The notes under the pieces: generated by a model
Databases searched by the model: none
What the model was told of the DNA's origin: nothing
What the model saw: only the letters and a program-made list of their open reading frames with translations
DNA from: 55-13 sp964501275
GTDB taxonomy: Bacteria > Armatimonadota > Fimbriimonadia > Fimbriimonadales > Fimbriimonadaceae
Reading direction: 5' to 3'
DNA: 64,000 nucleotides
Assembly (NCBI GenBank): GCA_964501275.1
Contig: CAZCSP010000013.1
Coordinates: forward strand, 28,279-92,278
Shown here: one piece after another, positions 48,686-57,623 of the stretch
How the letters are laid out: each line of letters begins with the position of its first letter
Position numbering within the stretch: the stretch's first letter is position 1
Program-made: the position numbers and the translations under genes

Positions 48686-49774
48686 TTACAACGTTCCTCT
48701 CAACGCCTGCTCCCGCTCGATTGATTCGAACAGGGCCTTGAAGTTGCCCTTCCCGAAACTCTTCGCGCCCTTGCGGTGGATGATTTCGTAGAAGAGGGTG
48801 GGTCTATCCGTTACGGGCTTGCTGAAGATTTGCAACAGATAGCCCTCGTCATCGCGGTCTACTAAGATACCTAGTTCGGCGAGTTCGTCGATATTTTCGT
48901 CGATCTTTCCGACGCGCTCCTCCAAGACTTCATAGTAAGTCTTGGGAACGGTTAAGAACTCCAATCCTCTAGCCTGCAACCTTGATACGGTGTGGATGAT
49001 GTCGTCGGTGCGCAGGGCGACGTGCTGGACCCCGGCGCCGCCGAAGAACTCCAGATACTCGTCGATCTGGCTCTTCTTTTTGCCCTCGGCAGGCTCGTTG
49101 ATGGGGAACTTGACACGCCCGTTTCCGCTCGCCATCACCTTCGACATCAGGGCGGTGTATTCGGTGGAGATGTCGTTATCGTCAAAGCTGATCAGGTTCG
49201 AAAAGCCGAGAACATCCTCGTACCACTTCACCCAATAGTTCATCTTGCCGAGTTCGACGTTGCCCACGCAGTGGTCGATTTCTTGGATGCCGATGGGGTC
49301 GCCGGGCTCGTTGCGAACCTGGAACCCAGGGAGGAAGTGGCCCTTGAAGTTGTCGCGGTTGATGAACGTGTGGAGGGTATCGCCGTAGATGTGGATCGAC
49401 GCGACTCGCACATAGCCCTCATCGCCCTCGATGGAATACGGCTCGCGGGCGCTGACCGCCCCCCGCTTGACCGCCTCATGGTAGGCCCAATCCACGTCGT
49501 CCACCTCAAAGGCGATGTCCTGCACGAAGTCGCCGTGCTGGGCAATGGCGTTGGCCATCGGATGTCCGGGGCGGATCGGGGCGGTGAAGAGAAGCTGGAC
49601 GTCGTTCTGCTCCAGCAGGTAGTCGACTTCGTGCCGCTGTCCGGTTTCCAGGCCATGGAAGCCCGTGATGCTGAAGCCAAAAACGTGCTGGTAGTAGTAA
49701 GCGGCCTGCCGGGCGTTGCCGACGTAGTGGCGGATATGGTCAACCTTGCGAATAGGGAAATTGTCTGTGCTCAT
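48686..49774 (-). CDS. hppD: 4-hydroxyphenylpyruvate dioxygenase
   Basis: 362 residues from ATG at 49774. Converts 4-hydroxyphenylpyruvate to homogentisate in tyrosine breakdown. Two vicinal-oxygen-chelate halves; Fe ligands His in IQEIDHCVGNVE (about H168), His in AGVQHVALRTDDI, and Glu in TLFYEIIHRKGAKSFG near the C-terminus. GAKSFGKGNFKALFESIE is the conserved tail helix. The aromatic route is shared with phenylalanine hydroxylase at 54600. Homogentisate dioxygenase is not in the window. Confidence 0.95.
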   Translation of the reverse strand: MSTDNFPIRKVDHIRHYVGNARQAAYYYQHVFGFSITGFHGLETGQRHEVDYLLEQNDVQLLFTAPIRPGHPMANAIAQHGDFVQDIAFEVDDVDWAYHEAVKRGAVSAREPYSIEGDEGYVRVASIHIYGDTLHTFINRDNFKGHFLPGFQVRNEPGDPIGIQEIDHCVGNVELGKMNYWVKWYEDVLGFSNLISFDDNDISTEYTALMSKVMASGNGRVKFPINEPAEGKKKSQIDEYLEFFGGAGVQHVALRTDDIIHTVSRLQARGLEFLTVPKTYYEVLEERVGKIDENIDELAELGILVDRDDEGYLLQIFSKPVTDRPTLFYEIIHRKGAKSFGKGNFKALFESIEREQALRGTL

Positions 49775-49894
49775 CGTTGGTTTCTCCTGCTTCAAGTTGC
49801 TCGCCCCAATTTCCTGTCGCGGAATACGGTCGATCGGGCAACGAAGAGCTTCCTTATTATGACGTGTGAGGGCGAAGTTGCCAAGAGTGGGGTT

Positions 49895-49952
49895 TCACGC
49901 AAAGGACGCAAAGGTTTTTCTTACTCTTCGCGGTCTTTGCGCCTTTGCGTGA
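49895..49952. repeat. Inverted CGCAAAG-word repeat
   Basis: TCACGCAAAGGACGCAAAG (49895-49913) and CTTTGCGCCTTTGCGTGA (49935-49952). Related words at about 31885-31950. Word repeats of this type are widespread in other phyla. Confidence 0.8.
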
Positions 49953-50041
49953 GATATTAACCGGGTGAGACCCCGCATCTTTACTGGGAACGGGCAAACC
50001 CACTCCCCAGTGGCTTGCCGCTTGCTAACAAAGCGGTCAAG

Positions 50042-51268
50042 ATGCGACTCGCCGCTTTGATCCTTGGACTTCTCGCCTCCGGCAGCGCGCTCGCTGGGAG
50101 CTTTCAGATTCAGACCGCCTATCCCAGCGACTCCGCCGGAAACGCGATTTCGCCTCGGTTGGGCGAGCCGTTTTGGATGACGGTGCGCTACCGCATCGAT
50201 CAGGCCGCCTGGGGGAGTATGCGAGTTTCCAGCCCCTGGGACGGCCACACCTCGGCCCCTTTTGTGAGCCAAGCGGGCAACCAGCAGGCCACCTATGGAC
50301 CGCTCGTGCCGCTATTCGATGGCCCCATCCCGGTGCAGGTGGCCATTGGCGATGCCCAGACCCAAGTCTCGGTGACGCCAACCTCCCCCTCACGCCCAGT
50401 GGACTACCATTCGCCGCAAGCCTGGCAAGCCAACTTTGGGGCGTCACTCCAATTCAAGGCCGGGCAGTCGTCGAAGGTGGAGTGGCTGGTCCCCAAGCCT
50501 CCCACCTTTGGATTTCAAAACGTCTTTCCCGGTCGGCTGTACCAAGGGCAGCCAGTAACTCCCGACGTGAGGCTGATCCTGAACGCCAACCAAGTGGAGT
50601 CGTCTTTCCAGACCGAGTCGCGATCGGTGCGGGTCAGTGCGGCGGCTCTCAAGCAGGTCAAGTTCGACGCTCTGAGAACCATCCCCAACGACGTCAAGGC
50701 ATTCCTGACGACCGAACTCTACATCCAGCCGGGCGACCAGCATGTGAAACGGTTTGTGACAATGCACCTGCCCGGAACCACCGCCCGATCTCTCGGGGTT
50801 TATGAGTCGGCGCGGGTTCTTTACCAAGGGGTGGTGGCGAAGATCCGGTACGTCGAAAATCCCGGCGGCCCGCCTAGTGCCTCCCAGACGTTTCGCACCG
50901 GTTTCGGCGACTGTGGCTTCTTTGTCTCCGCCTTCACCGCCGCCTGCCGAAGCATCGGCATCCCCGCCCGCCCGATCACCGGATTCCTGGCGGGCAGCAA
51001 CCAGTGGCACGTTTGGGCAGAGTTCTATGTTCCCGGCCACGGCTGGATTCCGGTCGATCCCTCTTTTGCCGACGGCAAGGATCCTGGCGGGCGATATCCG
51101 CTGTACTTCGGCGTCATTCCCGACCTGAACCAGCGCGTGGCCACGGCGATCGGGTTCGACCATAGCTTCAGCCACTATCGCGTCCCGATTCTGCAATCGC
51201 CGTTTGCGATCACGGACTCAAAGAAAGTCCAGTCGGCCTTTGCCTGGTGCAATCTGACCCCATTCTAA
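50042..51268 (+). CDS. Exported transglutaminase-like protease-fold protein
   Basis: 408 residues. Signal peptide MRLAALILGLLASGSALA. After about 240 residues of beta-rich sequence, the transglutaminase core has Cys in RTGFGDCGFFVSAFTAACRS (about residue 289), His in SNQWHVWAEFYVPGHGW, and Asp in PVDPSFADG, forming the usual Cys-His-Asp set. Bacterial members cut or cross-link peptides. The full catalytic set suggests activity in the periplasm. ATG at 50042 is used. Confidence 0.85.
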   Translation: MRLAALILGLLASGSALAGSFQIQTAYPSDSAGNAISPRLGEPFWMTVRYRIDQAAWGSMRVSSPWDGHTSAPFVSQAGNQQATYGPLVPLFDGPIPVQVAIGDAQTQVSVTPTSPSRPVDYHSPQAWQANFGASLQFKAGQSSKVEWLVPKPPTFGFQNVFPGRLYQGQPVTPDVRLILNANQVESSFQTESRSVRVSAAALKQVKFDALRTIPNDVKAFLTTELYIQPGDQHVKRFVTMHLPGTTARSLGVYESARVLYQGVVAKIRYVENPGGPPSASQTFRTGFGDCGFFVSAFTAACRSIGIPARPITGFLAGSNQWHVWAEFYVPGHGWIPVDPSFADGKDPGGRYPLYFGVIPDLNQRVATAIGFDHSFSHYRVPILQSPFAITDSKKVQSAFAWCNLTPF

Positions 51269-51361
51269 CTCGGAGAAATGAGGTTGACCGCCTCCGAACG
51301 GTGCCATACAGTGACGAACAAACCGTTAAGGCCGACCAAGGAATGGCGGTCGCAACGAGTC

Positions 51362-51610
51362 CTAATACAGATCGGGGAGCTTCTTGGCGACCGGCCATAC
51401 CGCATCCATCGTCTCCGCGTCGAATGGCTCGCCGTTCTTCATCACCGAATTGTGTTGGTGTTCCGAATGCTCTCCAGCGGGTTCTTGTCGTAGATGAGCA
51501 GGTCGACCAGTTTGCCGGCTTCCAAAGGAGCCCAAGTCGCTACCCAGACCGATCGCTTCCGCCACAAACAAGGTCGCAACGGCCTCATCTCGCCTTAATC
51601 CAGGGCCGCC
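51362..51610 (-). pseudogene. Amidohydrolase remnant, two frameshifts
   Basis: C-terminal end of a metal-dependent amidohydrolase. Frame 1 gives EAVATLFVAEAIGLGSDLG, another frame gives LEAGKLVDLLIYDKNPLESI and RNTNTIR then a stop, and frame 1 again gives VMKNGEPFDAETMDAVWPVA and KKLPDLY. Joined together they match the usual order (GSLEAGKLADLIVLDKNPL... VMKNG). The upstream part is missing. The intergenic DNA on both sides (51269-51361, 51611-51794) has no other gene. Confidence 0.8.
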
Positions 51611-51794
51611 AGGGCCAGAAACAGGCGGAGGAAGGAGATATCTGCTTAAGATTCTCATTGCCGGTGCAATAACCTTATCGCACATGGAGATGATTACCGA
51701 TCATGCCCAAATGGATGTTCCGGCCCCGGTAGAAAAATTGAAAGAACATCGCAATCAGGCACCCCTCACTCCCCAAACCCCGTCATAATAAATC

Positions 51795-52862
51795 ATGCGG
51801 CAATTACACCGAAACTTTCTCATCGTTGCCGGATTGGCTTTGGGCGTAACCGCCGCAAACGCCGCCGGAATCGGCCCGGGCTCGATGGCTCCGCCCCTCG
51901 ACGTGAAGACCTGGTACAAGGGCACCCCCGTCAAAGGCTTTGAAAGAGACAAGATTTACATCGTCGAATTCTGGGCCACATGGTGCGGACCCTGCATCAC
52001 CAGCATTCCCCATGTGACCAAGCTTGCCAAAGCGAATCCCGACGTCACCGTCATCGGTGTGAGCATCTGGGAAGATGAAGATCCCATCAAGATCAAAGAG
52101 TTCATCGACAAGATGGGAGACAAGATGGACTACAACGTCGGCTACTCCGGCAACAAGGTAGGCATGGCTACGACTTGGATGGACGCCGCCGGACAGAACG
52201 GCATCCCCAGCGCCTTCATCATCAAGAACCAGCAGATCCAGTGGGTGGGCCACCCCATGACCATGGACAAACCCTTGGAAGAGATCAAGGCGGGAACCTT
52301 CGACTTGGCTGCTTTTAGGGTGGATTTCGAGAAGAAGGCCGAGGCCAACCGTCAAGCTGCCGCCGCCCGGGCCGAGCTAGCCTCCGCCCAGAAGTTGATC
52401 GCCGACGGGAAGTATGCGGAAGCCAAGACCAAGATGAACGAGATCGAGGCCAAGAGCCCAGCGATGAAGTCTCAGTTGGAGAACCTTCGCTTCGGCCTTC
52501 TGGCCAAGGAAGATCCTACCGCCTGGGAGACCAAGGCCAAGGAGATGGCTTCCTCAAAGGACCAGTCCCGAATTCAACTCTTGGCCAGTTTCGCCATCGC
52601 CCAAACCCAGAAGGGTGGAGACGTTGAGAAAGGCAAGACGGCCATGAACCTTGCTCTGGATACTGCCGAAGACAAGGACCTCCTGACCTTTTACAACGGT
52701 GCCAGTTTCTACTTCGCGCTGAAGGACTACAAGACTGCCCTGAAGTGGGCCGAGAAAGCGGTCGCCGCCATCCCGGTAAGCCAGTTCAAGGACAATGACC
52801 AGGCCAAAACCGCCGTTACCAAGCTCCGCGACGACATCGCCGCGTTGGCCAAGAACGGCTAA
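51795..52862 (+). CDS. Thioredoxin-fold (TlpA-like) exported protein with helical tail
   Basis: 355 residues. Signal peptide MRQLHRNFLIVAGLALGVTA. Thioredoxin fold (residues 28-160) with WATWCGPC redox motif (WCxxC, Cys about 64 and 67) and the cis-Pro in GIPSAFII. From residue 175 a long helical tail of TPR-like repeats (AQKLIADGKYAEAKTKMNEI; ALKDYKTALKWAEKAV). TlpA/ResA proteins reduce disulfides, often for cytochrome maturation. Strong ribosome site not obvious. Ends at an intrinsic terminator. Confidence 0.88.
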   Translation: MRQLHRNFLIVAGLALGVTAANAAGIGPGSMAPPLDVKTWYKGTPVKGFERDKIYIVEFWATWCGPCITSIPHVTKLAKANPDVTVIGVSIWEDEDPIKIKEFIDKMGDKMDYNVGYSGNKVGMATTWMDAAGQNGIPSAFIIKNQQIQWVGHPMTMDKPLEEIKAGTFDLAAFRVDFEKKAEANRQAAAARAELASAQKLIADGKYAEAKTKMNEIEAKSPAMKSQLENLRFGLLAKEDPTAWETKAKEMASSKDQSRIQLLASFAIAQTQKGGDVEKGKTAMNLALDTAEDKDLLTFYNGASFYFALKDYKTALKWAEKAVAAIPVSQFKDNDQAKTAVTKLRDDIAALAKNG

Positions 52863-52880
52863 GCGACTCGTAGCCAAACC

Positions 52881-52912
52881 AAAGCCTCCTCCTTTTGGGT
52901 GGGGGCTTTTTT
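52881..52912 (+). terminator. Intrinsic terminator
   Basis: AAAGCCTCC / GGGGGCTTT, short loop, T6. Confidence 0.85.
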
Positions 52913-53052
52913 GTGGGGAAGGGAATGAAGGGCTTCAGAAGGGGTAAGAGGACGCCCTTGTTCTGTGCCCCTCTGTAGTGTTTGCAGTTCTTCCCCGCAC
53001 CCCTCACCCGGCTTTTCCTCATCCCCATTCCCTCATAGCGTATAACTCTAAT

Positions 53053-53805
53053 GTGAAGCGATTCGCCGCCACCGCCTACATCTCCATCCTCACCCTGGGA
53101 GCCAGCGTCTTCATCGCCGAGGCTCGACCCGTCTACGCCCGCAAGGAGAACCAGCCTTGCGGTTATTGCCATACGCGGGAAACTGGCGGCGGCGACCGGG
53201 GGTTTCGGGGGATGTACTACGGCGGCAATGGCCTCAGTTTCGACCGGTTCGACGAGAAGCGCGAGGCTCTCATCGCGGGGCTCTCCCCCAATAGCGAAGG
53301 GCGGAACACCCTGCCCGCCACCTCCTACAACGGCAACGTCTCCGGCCCGGCGACCCAGCAGATTCAACTTGCCTCTCTGCGCGGCCCGGTAGTCCTGCTC
53401 TTTCTCGACAAAGCCGATGCCGATTCCAGAGCCGCCGTCAAATCTCTCCACGTTCTCGCCAAGGCCTTAGGCCCCAAAGCCACCGTTCTTGGCGTAGCCA
53501 AGACCGACGACGCCCTGAAACTCACCGAGGAGCTAGGCAGCCTCATCCGCATCTACCCCGACCCCAACCTCGCCGCCGCCAAAAAGTTCTCCGCCAACCA
53601 CGCCCTCGACCTCGCGGTAGTGGCCAAACTAGGCGACCCCATCCAAACCCTCCCCGGCTTCTCAAGAAAAAACCTGGAAGCCGCCCTCAAACACCTATCC
53701 CCCGTAAACTTCGACCTAAAAACGATTCCCGAAAACACCCTCCGAGGCTCAAAACTGAACGACGACCCCAATCAGTCCGATAGGTCAGATAAGTCCGACC
53801 CCTAA
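53053..53805 (+). CDS. Exported protein with a CxxCH haem motif and a thioredoxin-like domain
   Basis: 250 residues, GTG start at 53053. Signal peptide VKRFAATAYISILTLGASVF. PCGYCHTRETGG gives a CxxCH haem c attachment site near residue 40. From about residue 105 a thioredoxin/AhpC-like strand-helix pattern is visible (GPVVLLFLDKADADSRAAVK) without a CxxC of its own. The last residues (NQSDRSDKSDP) are encoded by heptad-type repeat core DNA. A periplasmic haem-linked redox protein is the inference. No family recognised. Confidence 0.6.
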   Translation: MKRFAATAYISILTLGASVFIAEARPVYARKENQPCGYCHTRETGGGDRGFRGMYYGGNGLSFDRFDEKREALIAGLSPNSEGRNTLPATSYNGNVSGPATQQIQLASLRGPVVLLFLDKADADSRAAVKSLHVLAKALGPKATVLGVAKTDDALKLTEELGSLIRIYPDPNLAAAKKFSANHALDLAVVAKLGDPIQTLPGFSRKNLEAALKHLSPVNFDLKTIPENTLRGSKLNDDPNQSDRSDKSDP

Positions 53806-53839
53806 AACCAAAAACCCAAAACCTAACGCCCATCAGCCC

Positions 53840-54322
53840 ATGCTCACCACCCACACCCTAATCAGAAACCGCCTCCAACTCGTCCGCAACGACCTCCACG
53901 AAGCCATCGCGCGGCTCTCGGGCGACCTGTTGGACTGGGCTCCGCGCGAAGGGATGCGCACGGTGCGGGGGCAGTTGGAGGAGATCGCGGTGACCGAGAT
54001 GCAAGTCATGGCATGGATTCGGGATGGCCAAAAACTGCCGTACCAAGAAGTGGAAAACAGCCTCCCCAAACCCCTCGACCTCGCCGGACTGGTCGAACTC
54101 CTGGGGACGGTCCGCGCCCAGACCCTCGCCTACCTCGACTCCCTCACCGAAGCAGACCTAAACGAGCCCATCCCCTTCCCCGAGGGCTGGTTCGAAGCCC
54201 TCATGCTCCCCGCCGTCCCAAGGCACGAGCCCTTCCGCAGCCTCGCCGCCCACGAGTGGTATCACACCGGCCAACTCGTCTCCTACCTCTGGTCCCGCGG
54301 CGACGATCCCTATAAGTGGTGA
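53840..54322 (+). CDS. DinB-fold protein
   Basis: 160 residues. DinB-type helical bundle: VRGQLEEIAVTEMQVMAWIR and the C-terminal LAAHEWYHTGQLVSYLWSRG, whose HEWYHTGQL is the family's metal-binding motif. No partner gene. Third DinB-like gene in the window. Confidence 0.82.
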   Translation: MLTTHTLIRNRLQLVRNDLHEAIARLSGDLLDWAPREGMRTVRGQLEEIAVTEMQVMAWIRDGQKLPYQEVENSLPKPLDLAGLVELLGTVRAQTLAYLDSLTEADLNEPIPFPEGWFEALMLPAVPRHEPFRSLAAHEWYHTGQLVSYLWSRGDDPYKW

Positions 54323-54599
54323 GATCCCGCTCCGACTCCCCGGTGTTACGGATCGAATCCACGAGGTCTTTTAATAGTTCGTCTCTCGCCGCTGAGACGG
54401 GGGTGGGGCATCGGGCTTCGTTGTGCCGTTGTGTTAAAGCCATCTCTCTGCGTCATTCTGCGTCTCTCTGCGTTTTCTGCGGTTAGACTCACCGACGTCC
54501 ATACATCGCTTGGAGACATGCATGGATTTTTGATAAGGCTTCCCGCAACGCCTAACACCGCAATGCCGTCAGGCCGTCCCGTCCCGCCATAATAGAGCT
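54323..54599. other. Intergenic region with repeat words
   Basis: No gene seen. TCTCTGCGTCATTCTGCGTC / TCTCTGCGTTTTCTGCGGTT at 54432-54484 and right-arm heptad words CGCAACGCCTAACACCGCAA near 54543-54580. Confidence 0.6.
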
Positions 54600-55550
54600 A
54601 TGAAATCCGTTCCGAGCAAAGGCGCTCCGTTGCGTGATGAGATCGACAAGTTTAAGCCGGGCCTCACCACCACCCAGGCCCCCTTCATCGAAGAGCAGCA
54701 GGCCAAGGGGAATCTGTATATCTTCCAGCCCTACGACCTGTACTCAGAGGAAAATCACGAGGCGTGGCGCAAGCTTTTCGCCCGCATGGAGCCGCGCTGG
54801 AAGCGATATGCCAACCAGCATTTCCAGGCCGGGATCGATGCCCTCTGCCTGGACCCCGAGCGGGTGCCCAAGCTGGACGATGTGAACACCTTCCTCAACC
54901 CTCTCACCGGGTTCAAGGCCAAGGCGGTCAGCGGCTACATCCCCGCCTTCATCTTCTTCGACTGCCTGCGCAACCGCGAATTCCCGACCACCATCACCAT
55001 CCGCAGTTCCGACAAACTCGACTACCTGCCCGAGCCCGACATTTTCCACGACATCGCCGGCCACGTCCCGATGCACACCGACAAAGCCTTCGCCGACACC
55101 CTGGTCAAGTTCGGCGACTGCGCCAACACCGCCGCCGAAATCGTGAAGGGCATCAAGAGCCATGACGAACAGGTGCGTCGCCTGACCTCCATCATCAAGG
55201 CGATGGCCCGCTTCTTCTGGTTCACCATCGAGTTCGGCCTAATGAAGAGCCACACCGGGCATGGCCTCAAAGCCTACGGAAGCGGCCTCCTCAGCTCTTT
55301 CGGCGAACTCGCCCACAGCCTGGAGTCCCCCGCCGTCCAGCGCTACCCGATCCAGTTGGAGTGGGTCATCAACCAGTCCTTCGAGATCGACCACTACCAG
55401 CCGTTGCTGTTTCACGTGGACTCCTTCGACCACCTCTTCGGGTTGGTGGATGAACTGGAGAAGTGGATGCTGGAAGGCAAACTGAACAACGTCGCCCCCG
55501 GCGAGCCAGGAGTCAGCCAACAGGATTTAGATAGCTTTCTAGGAAAATAG
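54600..55550 (+). CDS. phhA: Phenylalanine-4-hydroxylase
   Basis: 316 residues. Makes tyrosine from phenylalanine using tetrahydropterin, Fe(II) and oxygen. The aromatic amino-acid hydroxylase core is intact: PDIFHDIAGHVPMHTD carries the two His ligands and ARFFWFTIEFGLMKS the Glu ligand. FGELAHSLESP and HYQPLLFHVDSF fit the C-terminal part. With HppD (48686) it marks the aerobic phenylalanine-tyrosine degradation route, though the genes are 5 kb apart and in opposite directions. Confidence 0.93.
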   Translation: MKSVPSKGAPLRDEIDKFKPGLTTTQAPFIEEQQAKGNLYIFQPYDLYSEENHEAWRKLFARMEPRWKRYANQHFQAGIDALCLDPERVPKLDDVNTFLNPLTGFKAKAVSGYIPAFIFFDCLRNREFPTTITIRSSDKLDYLPEPDIFHDIAGHVPMHTDKAFADTLVKFGDCANTAAEIVKGIKSHDEQVRRLTSIIKAMARFFWFTIEFGLMKSHTGHGLKAYGSGLLSSFGELAHSLESPAVQRYPIQLEWVINQSFEIDHYQPLLFHVDSFDHLFGLVDELEKWMLEGKLNNVAPGEPGVSQQDLDSFLGK

Positions 55551-55585
55551 TGCGATAAAGAAGTCAGATCAGTCTGAAAAACGCA

Positions 55586-57226
55586 CTACCACCCCGCCCC
55601 TCCCGACGACCCCACCCTCGGGTCCACCCCCGTCAACTTAGCTCCCGACTCCTCCACCCAGATCGCGTGACAACTGCCCATCCGACCGCCCGTTCTCGCC
55701 AAGATGTGCCCCCTCGCCTCCAACCCTGCCCGCACGTCTGCGCTCAAACCAAACGGCTCCCACCGAATCTCATCCGGCATCCATTGGTGGTGGAATCGCG
55801 GCGCGGCAACTGCCATCTGGACGTTCATCTTGAACTCCACTGTGTTCAAGATCGTCTGGAAAACCGTGTTGATAATCGTCGGCCCGCCCGGCGAACCCAC
55901 GACTAAAACCGCTTTGCCATCGCGAACCAGGATCGTCGGCGTCATGGAGCTAAGCGGCCGCTTGCCCGGTTCGACCACATTCTTCTCGCTTTGAATCAAC
56001 CCAAAGACGTTCGGCTTGCCCGGCTGGGTGGTGAAGTCGTCCATTTCGTTGTTCATCAGCACTCCCGTCCCCGGAATCACCACGCCGCTTCCATAGCCGG
56101 TGTTAAGCGTGTAGGTGTTGGAGACCGCATTTCCATCCTGATCCACAACCGAGTAGTGCGTCGTGTTCATCCCGCTGCCCTGCCCCAAGTCCAATCCGTC
56201 TAGGTTTTTAGAGGGGGTGGCCTTATCGGTGATGGAAGTGCGCCGGGATCGAAGATAGGCCGCATCTAGCAGACGGGCCACCGGAACAGATACAAAATCC
56301 GGGTCGCCCAAATGCGCGGCCCGGTCCGCAAACGCCCGCTTCATCGCCTCCGCCATCAGGTGCAGGGTCGCGCTGGATTGGAATCCGGTCTTGGCCAGGT
56401 CGTCCCCTTCCAGCATCGTCAGCATCTGCAAGAGCGCGATCCCTCCTGAACTAGGCGGAGGCATGGTCAACACCTGGTAGCCCCGATACTGACCCTCCAG
56501 CGGCTTCCGGTTTACGACTCGATAGCTCCTCATGTCCTGCGCGTCGATCAGACCGCCGTTCGCCCGCATCGCGACCTCGGAAAGCCGCGCCGTCTCCCCC
56601 TCATAGAACCCCTTCGGCCCCTGGTCGCGAATCCTCTCTAGCGTCTTGGCCAAGTCGGGTTGCCTCAGCTTTTCGCCCTCCTCATAGAACTTGCCCTCCC
56701 GGCAGAACTGGGTCCAGGAAGCGGGGAAGCGCCGGAACTTGTTCGCCTCACCGCGCAACTCCCTCGCCAACCCCGCCGAAAGGGGAAAGCCATCCCGCGC
56801 CAGCCGCACCGCTGGCTCCACAAGGTCCCGCCACTTCAGCTTGCCAAACTTCTGGTGCGCCTCCCACATCCCCATCGGCGTCCCCGGCACCCCCGAGGCC
56901 AGGTATCCAGTCAAAGAATCAGCCGGGTTCTTGTACATATCCTTGGTGGCCCGCCGAGGCGCGACCTCGCGGTAGTCGATGGCCACCGTCCGCCCATCCG
57001 CCATCCGCACCAGCATGAACCCGCCGCCGCCCAGGTTGCCTGCCGCCGGAAAGGTCACCGCCAGCGCAAAACCAGTCGCCACCGCCGCATCCACCGCATT
57101 CCCACCCTTCCGCAAAACCGCCGCCCCCACCTCGCTCGCAATCAAACTATCGCTCACCACCGCCCCGTTCACAAATCGGGCGGGATGGACTTGGGCAAGG
57201 GCGCAGGCGAGAAGCAGGGAAGTCAT
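55586..57226 (-). CDS. ggt: Gamma-glutamyltransferase, exported
   Basis: 546 residues from ATG at 57226; TTG at 57247 is less likely. Signal peptide MTSLLLACALAQVH. Ntn-hydrolase: autoprocessing Thr in GSGMNTTHYSVVDQDGNAV (about residue 355); VSNTYTLNTGYGSGVV, GKRPLSSMTPTILV and the N-terminal LGGGGFMLVRM are typical. It splits glutathione and other gamma-glutamyl compounds in the periplasm. A 35-base spacer separates it from phhA. Confidence 0.93.
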   Translation of the reverse strand: MTSLLLACALAQVHPARFVNGAVVSDSLIASEVGAAVLRKGGNAVDAAVATGFALAVTFPAAGNLGGGGFMLVRMADGRTVAIDYREVAPRRATKDMYKNPADSLTGYLASGVPGTPMGMWEAHQKFGKLKWRDLVEPAVRLARDGFPLSAGLARELRGEANKFRRFPASWTQFCREGKFYEEGEKLRQPDLAKTLERIRDQGPKGFYEGETARLSEVAMRANGGLIDAQDMRSYRVVNRKPLEGQYRGYQVLTMPPPSSGGIALLQMLTMLEGDDLAKTGFQSSATLHLMAEAMKRAFADRAAHLGDPDFVSVPVARLLDAAYLRSRRTSITDKATPSKNLDGLDLGQGSGMNTTHYSVVDQDGNAVSNTYTLNTGYGSGVVIPGTGVLMNNEMDDFTTQPGKPNVFGLIQSEKNVVEPGKRPLSSMTPTILVRDGKAVLVVGSPGGPTIINTVFQTILNTVEFKMNVQMAVAAPRFHHQWMPDEIRWEPFGLSADVRAGLEARGHILARTGGRMGSCHAIWVEESGAKLTGVDPRVGSSGGAGW

Positions 57227-57560
57227 ACTCAGAAGTTTAGCCCCCAAAAATGGACCGCCGATCTCCAGATCGGCACAGCAGGCTTGGCTCCCCCGACATC
57301 CGTGTAACTGAGTGGCTTGTCAGGCTTCATTTGGCATGTTCCATGGGTAGCCTGCCATTCGCAAAGGCCGATTCTGCGTCTTTCTGTGGCCCTCTGTGTT
57401 TTCTGTGGTTCCTTCCCATCTGTGAACATCTGCGGCCATCTGTGGTTAAAAAAAGCGGTGCTAACATGCCAAATGAAGCTTGACAACCTACCGAGGTTTA
57501 GTCTGGCATCTGGCCAAGATGTCGGAGGTCCAGCCAGTTCTCATCACCTTAAAAAGATAG
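57227..57560. other. Intergenic region with repeats
   Basis: No gene seen. The ACCGCCGATCTCCAGATCGG element shared with the rplJ leader is at 57251-57274. TCTGTGG/CCACAGA-type words are at 57366-57448, and CGGAGGTCCAGCC at 57524. Confidence 0.7.
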
Positions 57561-57564
57561 TCCC

Positions 57565-57593
57565 TTGGCAAGTAAGACCCCTTCTGGTAGAAT
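57565..57593 (+). promoter_or_regulatory. Sigma70-type promoter before the GT4 gene
   Basis: TTGGCA (57565-57570), 17-base spacer, TAGAAT (57588-57593); TTG start at 57624. Confidence 0.7.
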
Positions 57594-57623
57594 TTCCCAG
57601 GACGCAGGAAGCGTGAGGTCTAG

